In this document: positions 1 to 6,079 of the stretch, in pieces
How the letters are laid out: each line of letters opens with the position of its first letter
Position numbering within the stretch: position 1 is the first letter of the stretch
Origin: Chthoniobacterales bacterium
GTDB lineage: Bacteria > Verrucomicrobiota > Verrucomicrobiia > Chthoniobacterales > UBA10450
Direction of reading: 5' to 3'
DNA length: 6,587 bases
Assembly: GCA_013812515.1 (NCBI GenBank)
Contig: JACCTI010000342.1
Coordinates: forward strand, 1-6,587
Translations under genes and position numbers: made by a program
Notes under the pieces: model-generated
Databases searched by the model: none
What the model was told of the DNA's origin: nothing
The model's input: only the letters and a program-made list of their open reading frames with translations

Positions 1-46
1 GCGTCCCAATCAGGAGAGCATTCCGCTCGTTTGAACTGATCAGATC

Positions 47-748
47 ATGCAACAGAACCGAAGCAAACGTTATCGCGCGGCCGCCGAGCAGGTGGATCGC
101 AACAAAGCTTACAATCTCCCGGAGGCGATCTCCACGCTCAAGAAGCTGGCGCCGCCAAAATTTGACCAGACCGTGACGATGTCATTCCGGCTCGGGGTTG
201 ACCCGAAGCAATCAGATCAGATGGTCCGCGGGACGTGTCCGCTCCCGCACGGCAGCGGCAAACAAGTCCGAGTGCTTGTGTTTGCGGAGGGCGACGCAGC
301 TCGTGCGGCGAAAGAGGCGGGCGCCGAGTATGTCGGCTATAAAGAGATGATCCAGAAATGCCAGGAAGGTTTCCAGGATTTTGATGTTGCGGTTGCGACA
401 CCGGCTGCGATGGCGGAAGTCCGGAAGCTCGGAAAAGTGCTCGGTCCTCGCGGTCTCATGCCGAACCCGAAGACGGGAACCGTTACGGACGACACGGCAA
501 AAGCGGTCCGCGAAGTGAAAGCCGGGCGGGTGGAGTTCAAGCTAGACAAGAATGGCAACGTCGCGGTTCCGGTTGGGAAATTTTCTTTCGAAGAGACCGC
601 GTTGATCGAGAACGGAACGGCGGTGATCGAAGCTGTTGTCCGTGCGCGGCCGGCGACTGCGAAGGGGCGATTTGTTGAAGGTCTAAGCCTTAGTGCAACG
701 ATGTCGCCAGGCATCACGGTCGATCCATCGCCGTATCTCGCCGTTTGA
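47..748 (+). CDS. rplA: 50S ribosomal protein L1
   Basis: Ribosomal protein L1 binds 23S rRNA and forms the mobile L1 stalk of the large subunit, which helps move deacylated tRNA out of the E site. The 233-residue product has the usual family length (E. coli L1 has 234). The N-terminal part (PEAISTLKKLAPPKFDQTV, about 25-43) and the signature LGPRGLMPNPKTGT at residues 132-145 identify it without doubt, and the C-terminal part (TAKGRFVEGLSLSATMSPGI) also fits. ATG 47 is the first start after an in-frame TGA at 32-34, so the start is well constrained. No Shine-Dalgarno lies at normal distance; an AGGAG at 12-16 is about 30 bases away, too far to serve. rplK is normally the upstream neighbour but is not seen in the 46 bases available. 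In E. coli L1 represses translation of its own operon by binding the rplK leader, which would lie outside this window. Confidence 0.98.
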   Translation: MQQNRSKRYRAAAEQVDRNKAYNLPEAISTLKKLAPPKFDQTVTMSFRLGVDPKQSDQMVRGTCPLPHGSGKQVRVLVFAEGDAARAAKEAGAEYVGYKEMIQKCQEGFQDFDVAVATPAAMAEVRKLGKVLGPRGLMPNPKTGTVTDDTAKAVREVKAGRVEFKLDKNGNVAVPVGKFSFEETALIENGTAVIEAVVRARPATAKGRFVEGLSLSATMSPGITVDPSPYLAV

Positions 749-757
749 TCGGTGTCC

Positions 758-785
758 CTCAACCATCAACTCTCAACGATCAACC
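758..785 (+). repeat. four tandem heptamers in the rplA-rplJ spacer
   Basis: Four consecutive seven-base units of the form (C/A)TCAAC(N) fill most of the 45-base gap between the rplA stop and the rplJ start. First bases alternate C, A, C, A, so the array also reads as two 14-base units that differ at two positions. The tract has only one G, so it offers no Shine-Dalgarno and little chance of secondary structure just ahead of rplJ. It could be a simple-sequence expansion, an unstructured ribosome landing region, or both. The repeat is seen directly; any function is inference. Confidence 0.8.
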
Positions 786-793
786 TCTCTTAG

Positions 794-1411
794 ATGAGAC
801 CCGAAAAAGCCAATATCGTTTCCGATCTTTCCGAGAAGCTGAGCCGTTCACCGTTTTTGCTCGTGACGGATTACCAGCGGATGAAGGTGGACCAGTTTGG
901 CGAGCTGCGTAATCGCCTCTTTCCTCTCGGAGCGGAGGTGCGCGTGGTGAAGAACAGCTTCCTTCGCCGCGCAATGATCGAGAGCGGGTTGCCGGACTTA
1001 TCCGATCAGTTGATAGGACAAACGGCCGTTGTAACCGGCAAGAAGGATGTCGCTCCGGTAGCCAAAGTCCTGAAAAACTTCGCCGCTGAATTCAAAATCG
1101 CGACCCTGAAAATAGGCGTTGTCGACCGATCTGTCCTCTCGACGGCCGAGGTGGAGGCCCTTGCGGAACTGCCGTCACGCGAAGTTCTGCTTTCGCAGCT
1201 TCTCGGATTGCTCATGCTGCCCGCGACAATGCTGGTGCGAGTTTTGAACGAACCGGCCTCAGCTTTCGCACGGTTGCTTAAAGCGAAGGCAGACCAGAAC
1301 GGGGGATCCGAAGCAGCAGCTCCAACTGAGGCCGCTTCTCCCGCAGGAAAACTCGCGGCAGCGAGCAGCTCGGCGACGGCAGACACGCCGGACGGAAATT
1401 CCGCCCCTTAA
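794..1411 (+). CDS. rplJ: 50S ribosomal protein L10, with extended C-terminal tail
   Basis: L10 anchors the L7/L12 dimers to the ribosome, forming the stalk that recruits and activates translational GTPases. The N-terminal rRNA-binding domain is clear (FLLVTDYQRMKVDQFGELRN at 21-40, then EVRVVKNSFLRRA at 48-60). The conserved LPSREVLLSQLLGLL (126-140) leads into the long C-terminal helix (about 142-167, with LNEPASAFARLLKAKA), which docks the N-terminal domains of L12. The product has 205 residues against 165 in E. coli; most of the excess is a low-complexity Ala/Ser/Pro-rich tail at about 169-205. ATG 794 gives the expected N-terminus, although TTAG directly precedes it and no Shine-Dalgarno is visible. 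In E. coli the L10-L12 complex represses translation at a folded leader upstream of rplJ; only 45 bases separate it from rplA here, so such a leader would have to extend into rplA. Confidence 0.97.
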   Translation: MRPEKANIVSDLSEKLSRSPFLLVTDYQRMKVDQFGELRNRLFPLGAEVRVVKNSFLRRAMIESGLPDLSDQLIGQTAVVTGKKDVAPVAKVLKNFAAEFKIATLKIGVVDRSVLSTAEVEALAELPSREVLLSQLLGLLMLPATMLVRVLNEPASAFARLLKAKADQNGGSEAAAPTEAASPAGKLAAASSSATADTPDGNSAP

Positions 1412-1417
1412 CAATTT

Positions 1418-1439
1418 CGTCGTGCGGAAGTGCGCGACG
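1418..1439 (+). other. hairpin just after rplJ, in the rplJ-rplL spacer
   Basis: An eight-base-pair stem (1418-1425 with 1432-1439, one G-U pair) closes a six-base loop, starting six bases after the rplJ stop. It is followed by GGGGAAAC rather than a T-tract, so it does not look like an intrinsic terminator. It could protect the upstream mRNA end or be a processing site. A second, weaker stem (1486-1491 with 1500-1505, one G-U pair) sits upstream of the rplL ribosome binding site. The pairing is seen by eye and was not computed. Confidence 0.5.
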
Positions 1440-1513
1440 GGGAAACAAACAACAACGGTCCGAGTCGGCGGCTGTCGGCTTTAATCTTCCGGATGCTTTC
1501 GGAGGCGGCGATG

Positions 1514-1519
1514 AAGGAG
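1514..1519 (+). promoter_or_regulatory. strong Shine-Dalgarno of rplL
   Basis: AAGGAG lies eight bases before ATG 1528, which is ideal composition and spacing. It is the only good Shine-Dalgarno among the five genes. L7/L12 is the only ribosomal protein present in several copies per ribosome, so stronger initiation here than at rplJ fits the expected stoichiometry. The link to stoichiometry is inference. Confidence 0.85.
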
Positions 1520-1527
1520 ACAAACAT

Positions 1528-1914
1528 ATGGCAGATACAAACGCATTAGTAGAGCAACTCAGCGGGCTGACGGTCCTGGAGATTGCTGGTTTGGTGAAAG
1601 AGCTTGAGACGAAGTGGGGTGTCAGTGCGGCGGCTCCCGTCGCGATGGCGCCAGCCGCAACGGGCGGCGGCGGTGCAGCCGCGGCTCCGGTGGAAGAGAA
1701 GACCGCCTTCGATGTCATCCTGAAGGAAATGGGTGCAAACAAAATCGGCGTGATCAAAGAAGTGCGCGGCGCAGTGCCGGGGCTTGGATTGGCGGAAGCG
1801 AAAGCTCTCGTCGAAGGTGCTCCCAAGACCCTGAAAGAAGGCGTGACGAAGGCCGAAGCCGAAGAGATCAAAAAGAAGATCGAAGCAGCCGGCGCCAAAG
1901 TCGAAATCAAGTAA
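1528..1914 (+). CDS. rplL: 50S ribosomal protein L7/L12
   Basis: L7/L12 forms the flexible stalk that binds elongation and initiation factors and stimulates their GTPase activity. The 128 residues show all three parts. The N-terminal dimerisation and L10-binding helices are at about 1-31 (LVEQLSGLTVLEIAGLVKEL). An Ala/Gly/Pro-rich hinge spans about 33-55 and includes four consecutive Gly. The globular C-terminal domain is at about 57-128 (EKTAFDVILKEMGANKIGVI, then VRGAVPGLGLAEAKALVE). The loop VRGAVPGLGL is one residue longer than E. coli VRGATGLGL, a variant I also expect in other bacteria. The start is fixed by the strong upstream Shine-Dalgarno and the canonical N-terminus. The gene follows rplJ after 116 bases and precedes the long structured rpoB leader. 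Confidence 0.98.
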   Translation: MADTNALVEQLSGLTVLEIAGLVKELETKWGVSAAAPVAMAPAATGGGGAAAAPVEEKTAFDVILKEMGANKIGVIKEVRGAVPGLGLAEAKALVEGAPKTLKEGVTKAEAEEIKKKIEAAGAKVEIK

Positions 1915-1927
1915 TCTGGCTTTCAGT

Positions 1928-1994
1928 TGTAGTCGCGGCGCTGTGTCGCTGGTAATGAATCTAGAAGACGCCCCGACACAGCGGGGCGGCTACA
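1928..1994. repeat. large inverted repeat, possible dispersed palindromic (REP-like) element
   Basis: Arms 1928-1948 and 1974-1994 (21 bases each) pair with 18 Watson-Crick pairs, one G-U pair (1933 with 1989) and two adjacent G-G mismatches (1937-1938 against 1984-1985), around a 25-base loop. The left arm contains CGCTGTGTCG and the right arm its exact complement CGACACAGCG. The element begins 13 bases after the rplL stop. Such a large, self-contained GC-rich palindrome directly downstream of a gene resembles REP-type repeats dispersed in many bacterial genomes, but no second copy is present here, so repeat status is inference. The alternative is a private transcript-stabilising or attenuating structure. 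The pairing itself is directly visible. Confidence 0.75.
1969..1988 (+). terminator. alternative GC-rich hairpin, weak terminator-like
   Basis: A perfect seven-pair stem (CGCCCCG at 1969-1975 with CGGGGCG at 1982-1988) closes the six-base loop ACACAG. It uses bases of the right arm of the larger inverted repeat, so the two folds exclude each other. The downstream sequence is GCTACAGTTTCT, with only a short T run starting eight bases after the stem, so efficient intrinsic termination is doubtful. I see the stem; the terminator role is a low-confidence inference. Confidence 0.3.
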
Positions 1995-2108
1995 GTTTCT
2001 GGAACGACGCGCGAGAAATCGATTGCGTGCCGCTCGTGTCTGTGGCAGACATCCCCCTCGTTAGAAGTAGTCAGAGATATTTTTAACCCGCCCCACGACG
2101 GATTAGTT

Positions 2109-2170
2109 CAGAGCTGGCAACGAAAACGCAGTAGTCAATTTGACACACTGCTGTTTCGCTGCCAGTTTTG
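2109..2170 (+). promoter_or_regulatory. long imperfect hairpin in rpoB leader, candidate attenuator or RNase III site
   Basis: The arms fold into a nearly continuous stem. Segment 2114-2119 pairs with 2160-2165 (six pairs), 2121-2125 with 2154-2158 (five), 2128-2132 with 2147-2151 (five) and 2134-2137 with 2141-2144 (four), with a three-base loop and small mismatches between segments. The outer stem can extend to 2109 and 2170 through two G-U pairs. If it does not extend, TTTT at 2166-2169 followed by GTCGTCTT is free and resembles an imperfect terminator tract. Both readings suit control of read-through into rpoB: partial termination, or a double-stranded RNase III substrate, as known at the same place in E. 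coli. The pairing is seen; the function is inferred. Confidence 0.6.
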
Positions 2171-2240
2171 TCGTCTTCGCGTCCGGTCGATGCGATAACC
2201 CCAAGCTCCCCGGCTGCCGTTTGCCGCGGCACCAAGATTC

Positions 2241-2243
2241 AGG
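2241..2243 (+). promoter_or_regulatory. weak Shine-Dalgarno supporting the rpoB start
   Basis: AGG with an eight-base gap before ATG 2252 is a weak but correctly placed ribosome binding site. The longer in-frame option, TTG 2168, has no Shine-Dalgarno, lies in the descending edge and T-tract of the hairpin, and would add 28 residues with no resemblance to beta subunits. The ATG is therefore preferred. Confidence 0.45.
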
Positions 2244-2251
2244 TCCAAGTT

Positions 2252-5200
2252 ATGCCAGAACGCACCGTAGAACGTATCCACTTCGGAACCATCAAAGAGG
2301 GCGTTGAACCTCCAAACCTGATCGAGGTTCAACTCAATTCCTACATCGACTTCCTCCAGAAAGAGGTTCCGGCTTCGAAGCGCAAAATGTCCGGTCTTCA
2401 AGCCGTTTTCAAGGAAGTTTTCCCGATCGAAAGCTATGATGAGAAAGCAACGCTCGATTTCAGCCATTATGAAATCGGTGAGCCAAAGCTGAGCGCGCTC
2501 GAAGCACAGCGCGAAGGTCAGACCTTCAGCGCTCCGTTGCATGTCACTTTTCAGCTCCGGGAGGAGAAGGGGACAAAAGAGGAGAAGGTTTACATGGGCG
2601 AAATTCCGCTCATGACGCCTCAGGGCACCTTTGTCATCAACGGCGCAGAGCGTGTAGTCGTGTCGCAGTTGCATCGCTCACCGGGGATAGCTTTCGAGTC
2701 CTCCGTCCACCTCAACGGGAAGGTGCTTTACAGCTTCCGGATCATCCCGGATCGCGGTTCGTGGATCGAAGTGCAGTTCGACACGAGCGACCTGCTCTAC
2801 ATCTACCTCGACCGACGCAAACGCCGGCGAAAATTTCTCGCGACGACATTCCTGCGCGCCCTTGGTTACGGCTCGGACGAAGAGGTGATCAAGCTCTTCT
2901 ATAACATCGAGAGTTTGAAACTAAGCGAAAAGCTCGGCGAAGAAGAGCTCGCGACGAAGGTTCTCATCGCCGATGTGCTCGATGGTGAAGCGACTGTTGC
3001 TCGCGCTTTCGAGCCGCTTACCGCAGCGACGGTGCGCCAGATCATGGCACTCGGTCATTCGGCAGTGAACGTGATCGATATCGCCAACGACGATACCGTC
3101 GTCAAAGCGCTCAAGAAGGACCCGGCGCATGATCAGGAGGAAGCGCTGAAGGACATTTATCGCAAGCTGCGCCCGGGCGATCCGCCGACGGTCGCAAACG
3201 CGAAAGCGCTCCTGCGAAGGCTCTTCTTCGATCCGAAAAAATACGATCTCGGCCGCGTCGGTCGATACAAGATCAACCAAAAGCTCGGGATCGACGTTGA
3301 CCTCGGCGAACGCATTGTCACGGACAAGGACTTCATTGGCGCGATCAAATATCTAATCAATCTGCGCCGTGGCGAAGGAACCCTCGACGATATCGATCAT
3401 TTGGGCAGCCGTCGTGTGCGGACCGTTGGCGAGTTACTCGCGAACCAGTGCCGCGTCGGCTTGGCGCGCACCGAGCGTTTGGTGAAAGAACGCATGACCT
3501 TGTTCGACATCAACATCGACGGCATGACGCCGCAGAAGTTGATTAACCCGAAGGCGCTCAGCGCAGTCATTCGCGATTTCTTCGGGCGTTCGCAGCTCTC
3601 GCAGTTCATGGATCAAACGAATCCGCTCGCAGAGTTGACGCACAAGCGACGCCTTTCCGCGCTCGGGCCGGGTGGCTTAAGCCGCGACCGCGCTGGCTTC
3701 GAGGTGCGCGACGTTCATCCTTCGCATTACGGGCGCATTTGCCCGATCGAGACGCCGGAAGGACCGAACATCGGCCTCATCAGTTCGATGTCGACTTTCG
3801 CTCGGATCAACGAATTCGGATTCATCGAAACGCCTTACCGCAAGGTGACAAATGGCCGTGTCACAGATGAGGTGGACTACCTGACCGGCGATCGCGAGGA
3901 GAACTTCCTCGTCGCGCAGGCGAACGCGACGATGGATGCAAAAGGCCATCTCACACAGGAGAAGGTTTCCGTTCGCTACCGCGGCGATTTTTTGGAGGTG
4001 GAGCCGCCGAAGGTTCATTACATGGACGTTTCGCCGAAGCAGCTTGTCTCCGTCGCGGCCGGGTTGATCCCGTTCCTGGAACATGACGACGCGAACCGCG
4101 CGCTCATGGGGTCGAACATGCAACGTCAGGGCGTTCCGCTGATCGTCTCGGAGTCACCGCTGGTTGGAACCGGGCTCGAAGGCAAGGTCGCGCGTGATTC
4201 CCATGCAGTCGTGATCTCGACTGACTCCGGCAAGGTCGCGTCCGTCACCGCGGATCAAATTGTCGTCACGAAAGACGGCTACATGCCGGAGAGCCGGAAG
4301 AAGCTCAAGACCGATCACGAGGCCGGCACCCACGTTTATGAGCTGCGGAAGTTCATGCGTTCGAACGCCGGCACTTGCGTGAACCAAAAGCCGATCGTCA
4401 AAAAAGGTCAGGCGGTGAAGAAAGGCCAGGTCATCGCCGACGGCCCGAATACCGAGCAGGGAGAGCTTGCCCTCGGCCGTAACGTGCTCGTCGCGTTCAT
4501 GCCGTGGAACGGCTACAATTTCGAAGACGCCATCATGATCTCGGAGAAGGTCGTGAAAGAGGACATCTACACCTCGATTCACATCGACGAGTTTGAGATC
4601 GGCGCGCGCGACACGAAGCTCGGGCCCGAAGAAATCACGCGCGACATCCCGAACGTGAGCGAAGAAGCGCTCCGCAATCTCGGCTCCGACGGTGTGATCC
4701 GGGTAGGCGCCGAGGTGAAACCGGGTGACATTCTCGTCGGCAAAATCACTCCGAAGAGCGAGACGGAGCTCGCGCCGGAAGAGCGCCTCCTCCGTGCTAT
4801 CTTCGGTGAGAAGGCTGCGGACGTGAAGGACACGTCCCTGACTGTGCCTTCCGGCACCTACGGGATCGTGATGGACGTGAAAGTTTCATCTCGCCGGGAA
4901 ATTGCGCGCGAGAAGCTGACCCCAACTGAAACGAAACGGCAGCTCAAGACGATCACCGAAGATCATCGCAAGAAGAAGGAAGAGCTCACCGAACAGCTGA
5001 CGGACGCGCTCTCCAACATCTTGTTAGGCGAAAAAATTCCGCTCGACGTGGTCAATGCCGAGACGGGCGAGATCATCATCCCGGCGAATCGTAAGATCAC
5101 CAAAACCCTGCTCCGGAAGCTGGCGATGGTTTACGATCACATCGAGATCGATCCATCTCCAATCCGCAACAAAATCCGCGAGATCATCGCTTCCTACGAG

Positions 5201-6061
5201 CACAAGTTCGCTGAGTTGGAGCTGGAGCGTGAACGCTCGATGGATCGCGTGGAAAGCGGCGACGATGTCGATCCCGGTATCATCAAGCAGGTCAAGGTTT
5301 ACATCGCTTCGAAGCGCAAGCTTTCGGTCGGTGACAAGATGGCGGGCCGCCATGGGAACAAGGGTGTGGTTGCGCGGATTGTGCCCGAGGAAGACATGCC
5401 GTTCCTCGCGGACGGAACGCCAGTTGAGATCGTGCTGAACCCGCTGGGTGTGCCTAGCCGTATGAACGTCGGGCAGGTGCTGGAGACGCACCTGGGTGTC
5501 GCGGCGAAAGCGCTTGGCTTCAAAGTCGCGACTCCTGTGTTTGATGGTATCTCCGAAACAAAAATCCGTGAGTACCTGAAGGACGCGAAGAAGAAGGAAG
5601 GCTTCTCCTGGGTGCAGGAGACCGGAAAGGCGCGGCTCTACGATGGACGCACCGGCGACACTTTCGATCAGGAAGTGGTGGTTGGTTACATCTACATGCT
5701 GAAGCTTGGCCACTTGGTCGCGGACAAAATTCACGCCCGCGCGGTTGGTCCTTACTCGCTCGTGACGCAGCAGCCGCTCGGCGGTAAAGCGCAGTACGGC
5801 GGCCAACGTTTCGGCGAGATGGAAGTCTGGGCCCTCGAAGCTTACGGCGCGGCTTACACGCTCCAGGAGCTCCTCACGGTCAAATCCGATGACGTGCAAG
5901 GACGCACGCGCATCTACGAATCAATTGTCAAAGGCGACAACTCGCTCGAAGCGGGTACGCCTGAGTCCTTCAACGTCTTAATCAAGGAAATGCAGTCGTT
6001 AGGCCTGGACGTAAAGGTCGGTGGGCAGGCGCCAGCTCCTTTCCTCGAAAACGTAGCTTAG
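2252..6061 (+). CDS. rpoB: DNA-directed RNA polymerase subunit beta
   Basis: The beta subunit forms one pincer of RNA polymerase and, with beta-prime, the catalytic centre. From ATG 2252 the product has 1269 residues (E. coli 1342). Landmarks are VVSQLHRSPG (136-145), the rifampicin pocket SQLSQFMDQTNPLAELTHKR (447-466) then RLSALGPGG, IETPEGPNIGL (499-509), NGYNFEDA with the acidic pair E758/D759, GDKMAGRHGNKG with the active-site lysines K1029 and K1037, and the C-terminal QQPLGGKAQYGGQRFGEMEV. Pocket residues matching E. coli Q513, D516, H526, R529 and S531 are all present, so no built-in rifampicin resistance is apparent. Residues 880-1006 form a helical insertion about 26 residues longer than the E. 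coli equivalent; the late E. coli insertion before ATPVFDG is absent. Stop TAG is at 6059-6061. The in-frame reading could start at TTG 2168, but that start is rejected. Expression is probably set by read-through of the upstream structured spacer. Confidence 0.98.
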   Translation: MPERTVERIHFGTIKEGVEPPNLIEVQLNSYIDFLQKEVPASKRKMSGLQAVFKEVFPIESYDEKATLDFSHYEIGEPKLSALEAQREGQTFSAPLHVTFQLREEKGTKEEKVYMGEIPLMTPQGTFVINGAERVVVSQLHRSPGIAFESSVHLNGKVLYSFRIIPDRGSWIEVQFDTSDLLYIYLDRRKRRRKFLATTFLRALGYGSDEEVIKLFYNIESLKLSEKLGEEELATKVLIADVLDGEATVARAFEPLTAATVRQIMALGHSAVNVIDIANDDTVVKALKKDPAHDQEEALKDIYRKLRPGDPPTVANAKALLRRLFFDPKKYDLGRVGRYKINQKLGIDVDLGERIVTDKDFIGAIKYLINLRRGEGTLDDIDHLGSRRVRTVGELLANQCRVGLARTERLVKERMTLFDINIDGMTPQKLINPKALSAVIRDFFGRSQLSQFMDQTNPLAELTHKRRLSALGPGGLSRDRAGFEVRDVHPSHYGRICPIETPEGPNIGLISSMSTFARINEFGFIETPYRKVTNGRVTDEVDYLTGDREENFLVAQANATMDAKGHLTQEKVSVRYRGDFLEVEPPKVHYMDVSPKQLVSVAAGLIPFLEHDDANRALMGSNMQRQGVPLIVSESPLVGTGLEGKVARDSHAVVISTDSGKVASVTADQIVVTKDGYMPESRKKLKTDHEAGTHVYELRKFMRSNAGTCVNQKPIVKKGQAVKKGQVIADGPNTEQGELALGRNVLVAFMPWNGYNFEDAIMISEKVVKEDIYTSIHIDEFEIGARDTKLGPEEITRDIPNVSEEALRNLGSDGVIRVGAEVKPGDILVGKITPKSETELAPEERLLRAIFGEKAADVKDTSLTVPSGTYGIVMDVKVSSRREIAREKLTPTETKRQLKTITEDHRKKKEELTEQLTDALSNILLGEKIPLDVVNAETGEIIIPANRKITKTLLRKLAMVYDHIEIDPSPIRNKIREIIASYEHKFAELELERERSMDRVESGDDVDPGIIKQVKVYIASKRKLSVGDKMAGRHGNKGVVARIVPEEDMPFLADGTPVEIVLNPLGVPSRMNVGQVLETHLGVAAKALGFKVATPVFDGISETKIREYLKDAKKKEGFSWVQETGKARLYDGRTGDTFDQEVVVGYIYMLKLGHLVADKIHARAVGPYSLVTQQPLGGKAQYGGQRFGEMEVWALEAYGAAYTLQELLTVKSDDVQGRTRIYESIVKGDNSLEAGTPESFNVLIKEMQSLGLDVKVGGQAPAPFLENVA

Positions 6062-6079
6062 CTTTTAGAACGTAAATCA

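Larger units (their letters stand above)
1915..2251 (+). other. structured non-coding rplL-rpoB spacer / rpoB leader
   Basis: This 337-base gap encodes no convincing protein. From left to right it holds a 21-base-arm inverted repeat (1928-1994), a competing GC-rich hairpin within it (1969-1988), and a six-pair stem with a three-base loop (2037-2042 with 2046-2051). It then has an AT-rich patch around 2076-2085, a long imperfect hairpin (2109-2170), a T-rich stretch to about 2177, and a leader of about 80 bases with a five-pair stem (2215-2219 with 2227-2231). In E. coli the matching spacer, of similar size, carries a partial terminator and an RNase III cleavage site. Position and structure fit a comparable role here, by analogy only. 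I found no promoter with both boxes convincing. Confidence 0.7.

Noticed and set aside
1..46. Possible 3' end of rplK (L11)
   Set aside because: None of the three forward frames gives an L11-like C-terminus, so these bases are more likely spacer. rplK is only expected from gene order.
1511..1549. Small ATG frame beginning just before the rplL Shine-Dalgarno (12 codons)
   Set aside because: Its ATG precedes the AAGGAG and has no well-placed binding site of its own apart from a GGAGG inside a hairpin; it overlaps rplL out of frame and is probably chance.
1278..1910. 210-residue minus-strand open frame spanning the rplJ end, the spacer and rplL
   Set aside because: It is antisense to rplL and the product is compositionally biased (Ala/Ser/Pro), mirroring the Ala/Gly-rich hinge and the L10 tail.
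1614..1955. 113-residue plus-strand open frame overlapping rplL
   Set aside because: It is a frame-shifted reading of rplL, Arg/Gly-rich, with no start signal.
2140..2168. TTGACA at 2140-2145 as the -35 box of an internal rpoB promoter
   Set aside because: At 16-18 base spacing the downstream hexamers (CCAGTT, CAGTTT, AGTTTT) are poor -10 boxes, and the TTGAC is explained by the innermost stem of the long hairpin.
3590..3664. Possible natural rifampicin resistance in RpoB
   Set aside because: The key pocket residues matching E. coli Q513, D516, H526, R529 and S531 are intact. The Thr and Ala differences in DQTNPLAEL are, as far as I recall, common in other bacteria.
3677..4582. Two further minus-strand open frames (148 and 142 residues) opposite rpoB
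   Set aside because: They are shadows of the rpoB reading frame, with no ribosome binding site or known domain noticed.
5024..5899. 291-residue open frame on the minus strand inside rpoB
   Set aside because: It is fully antisense to highly conserved rpoB, which includes the active-site motif here, and its product shows no recognisable domain. Long antisense frames are expected opposite biased codon use.
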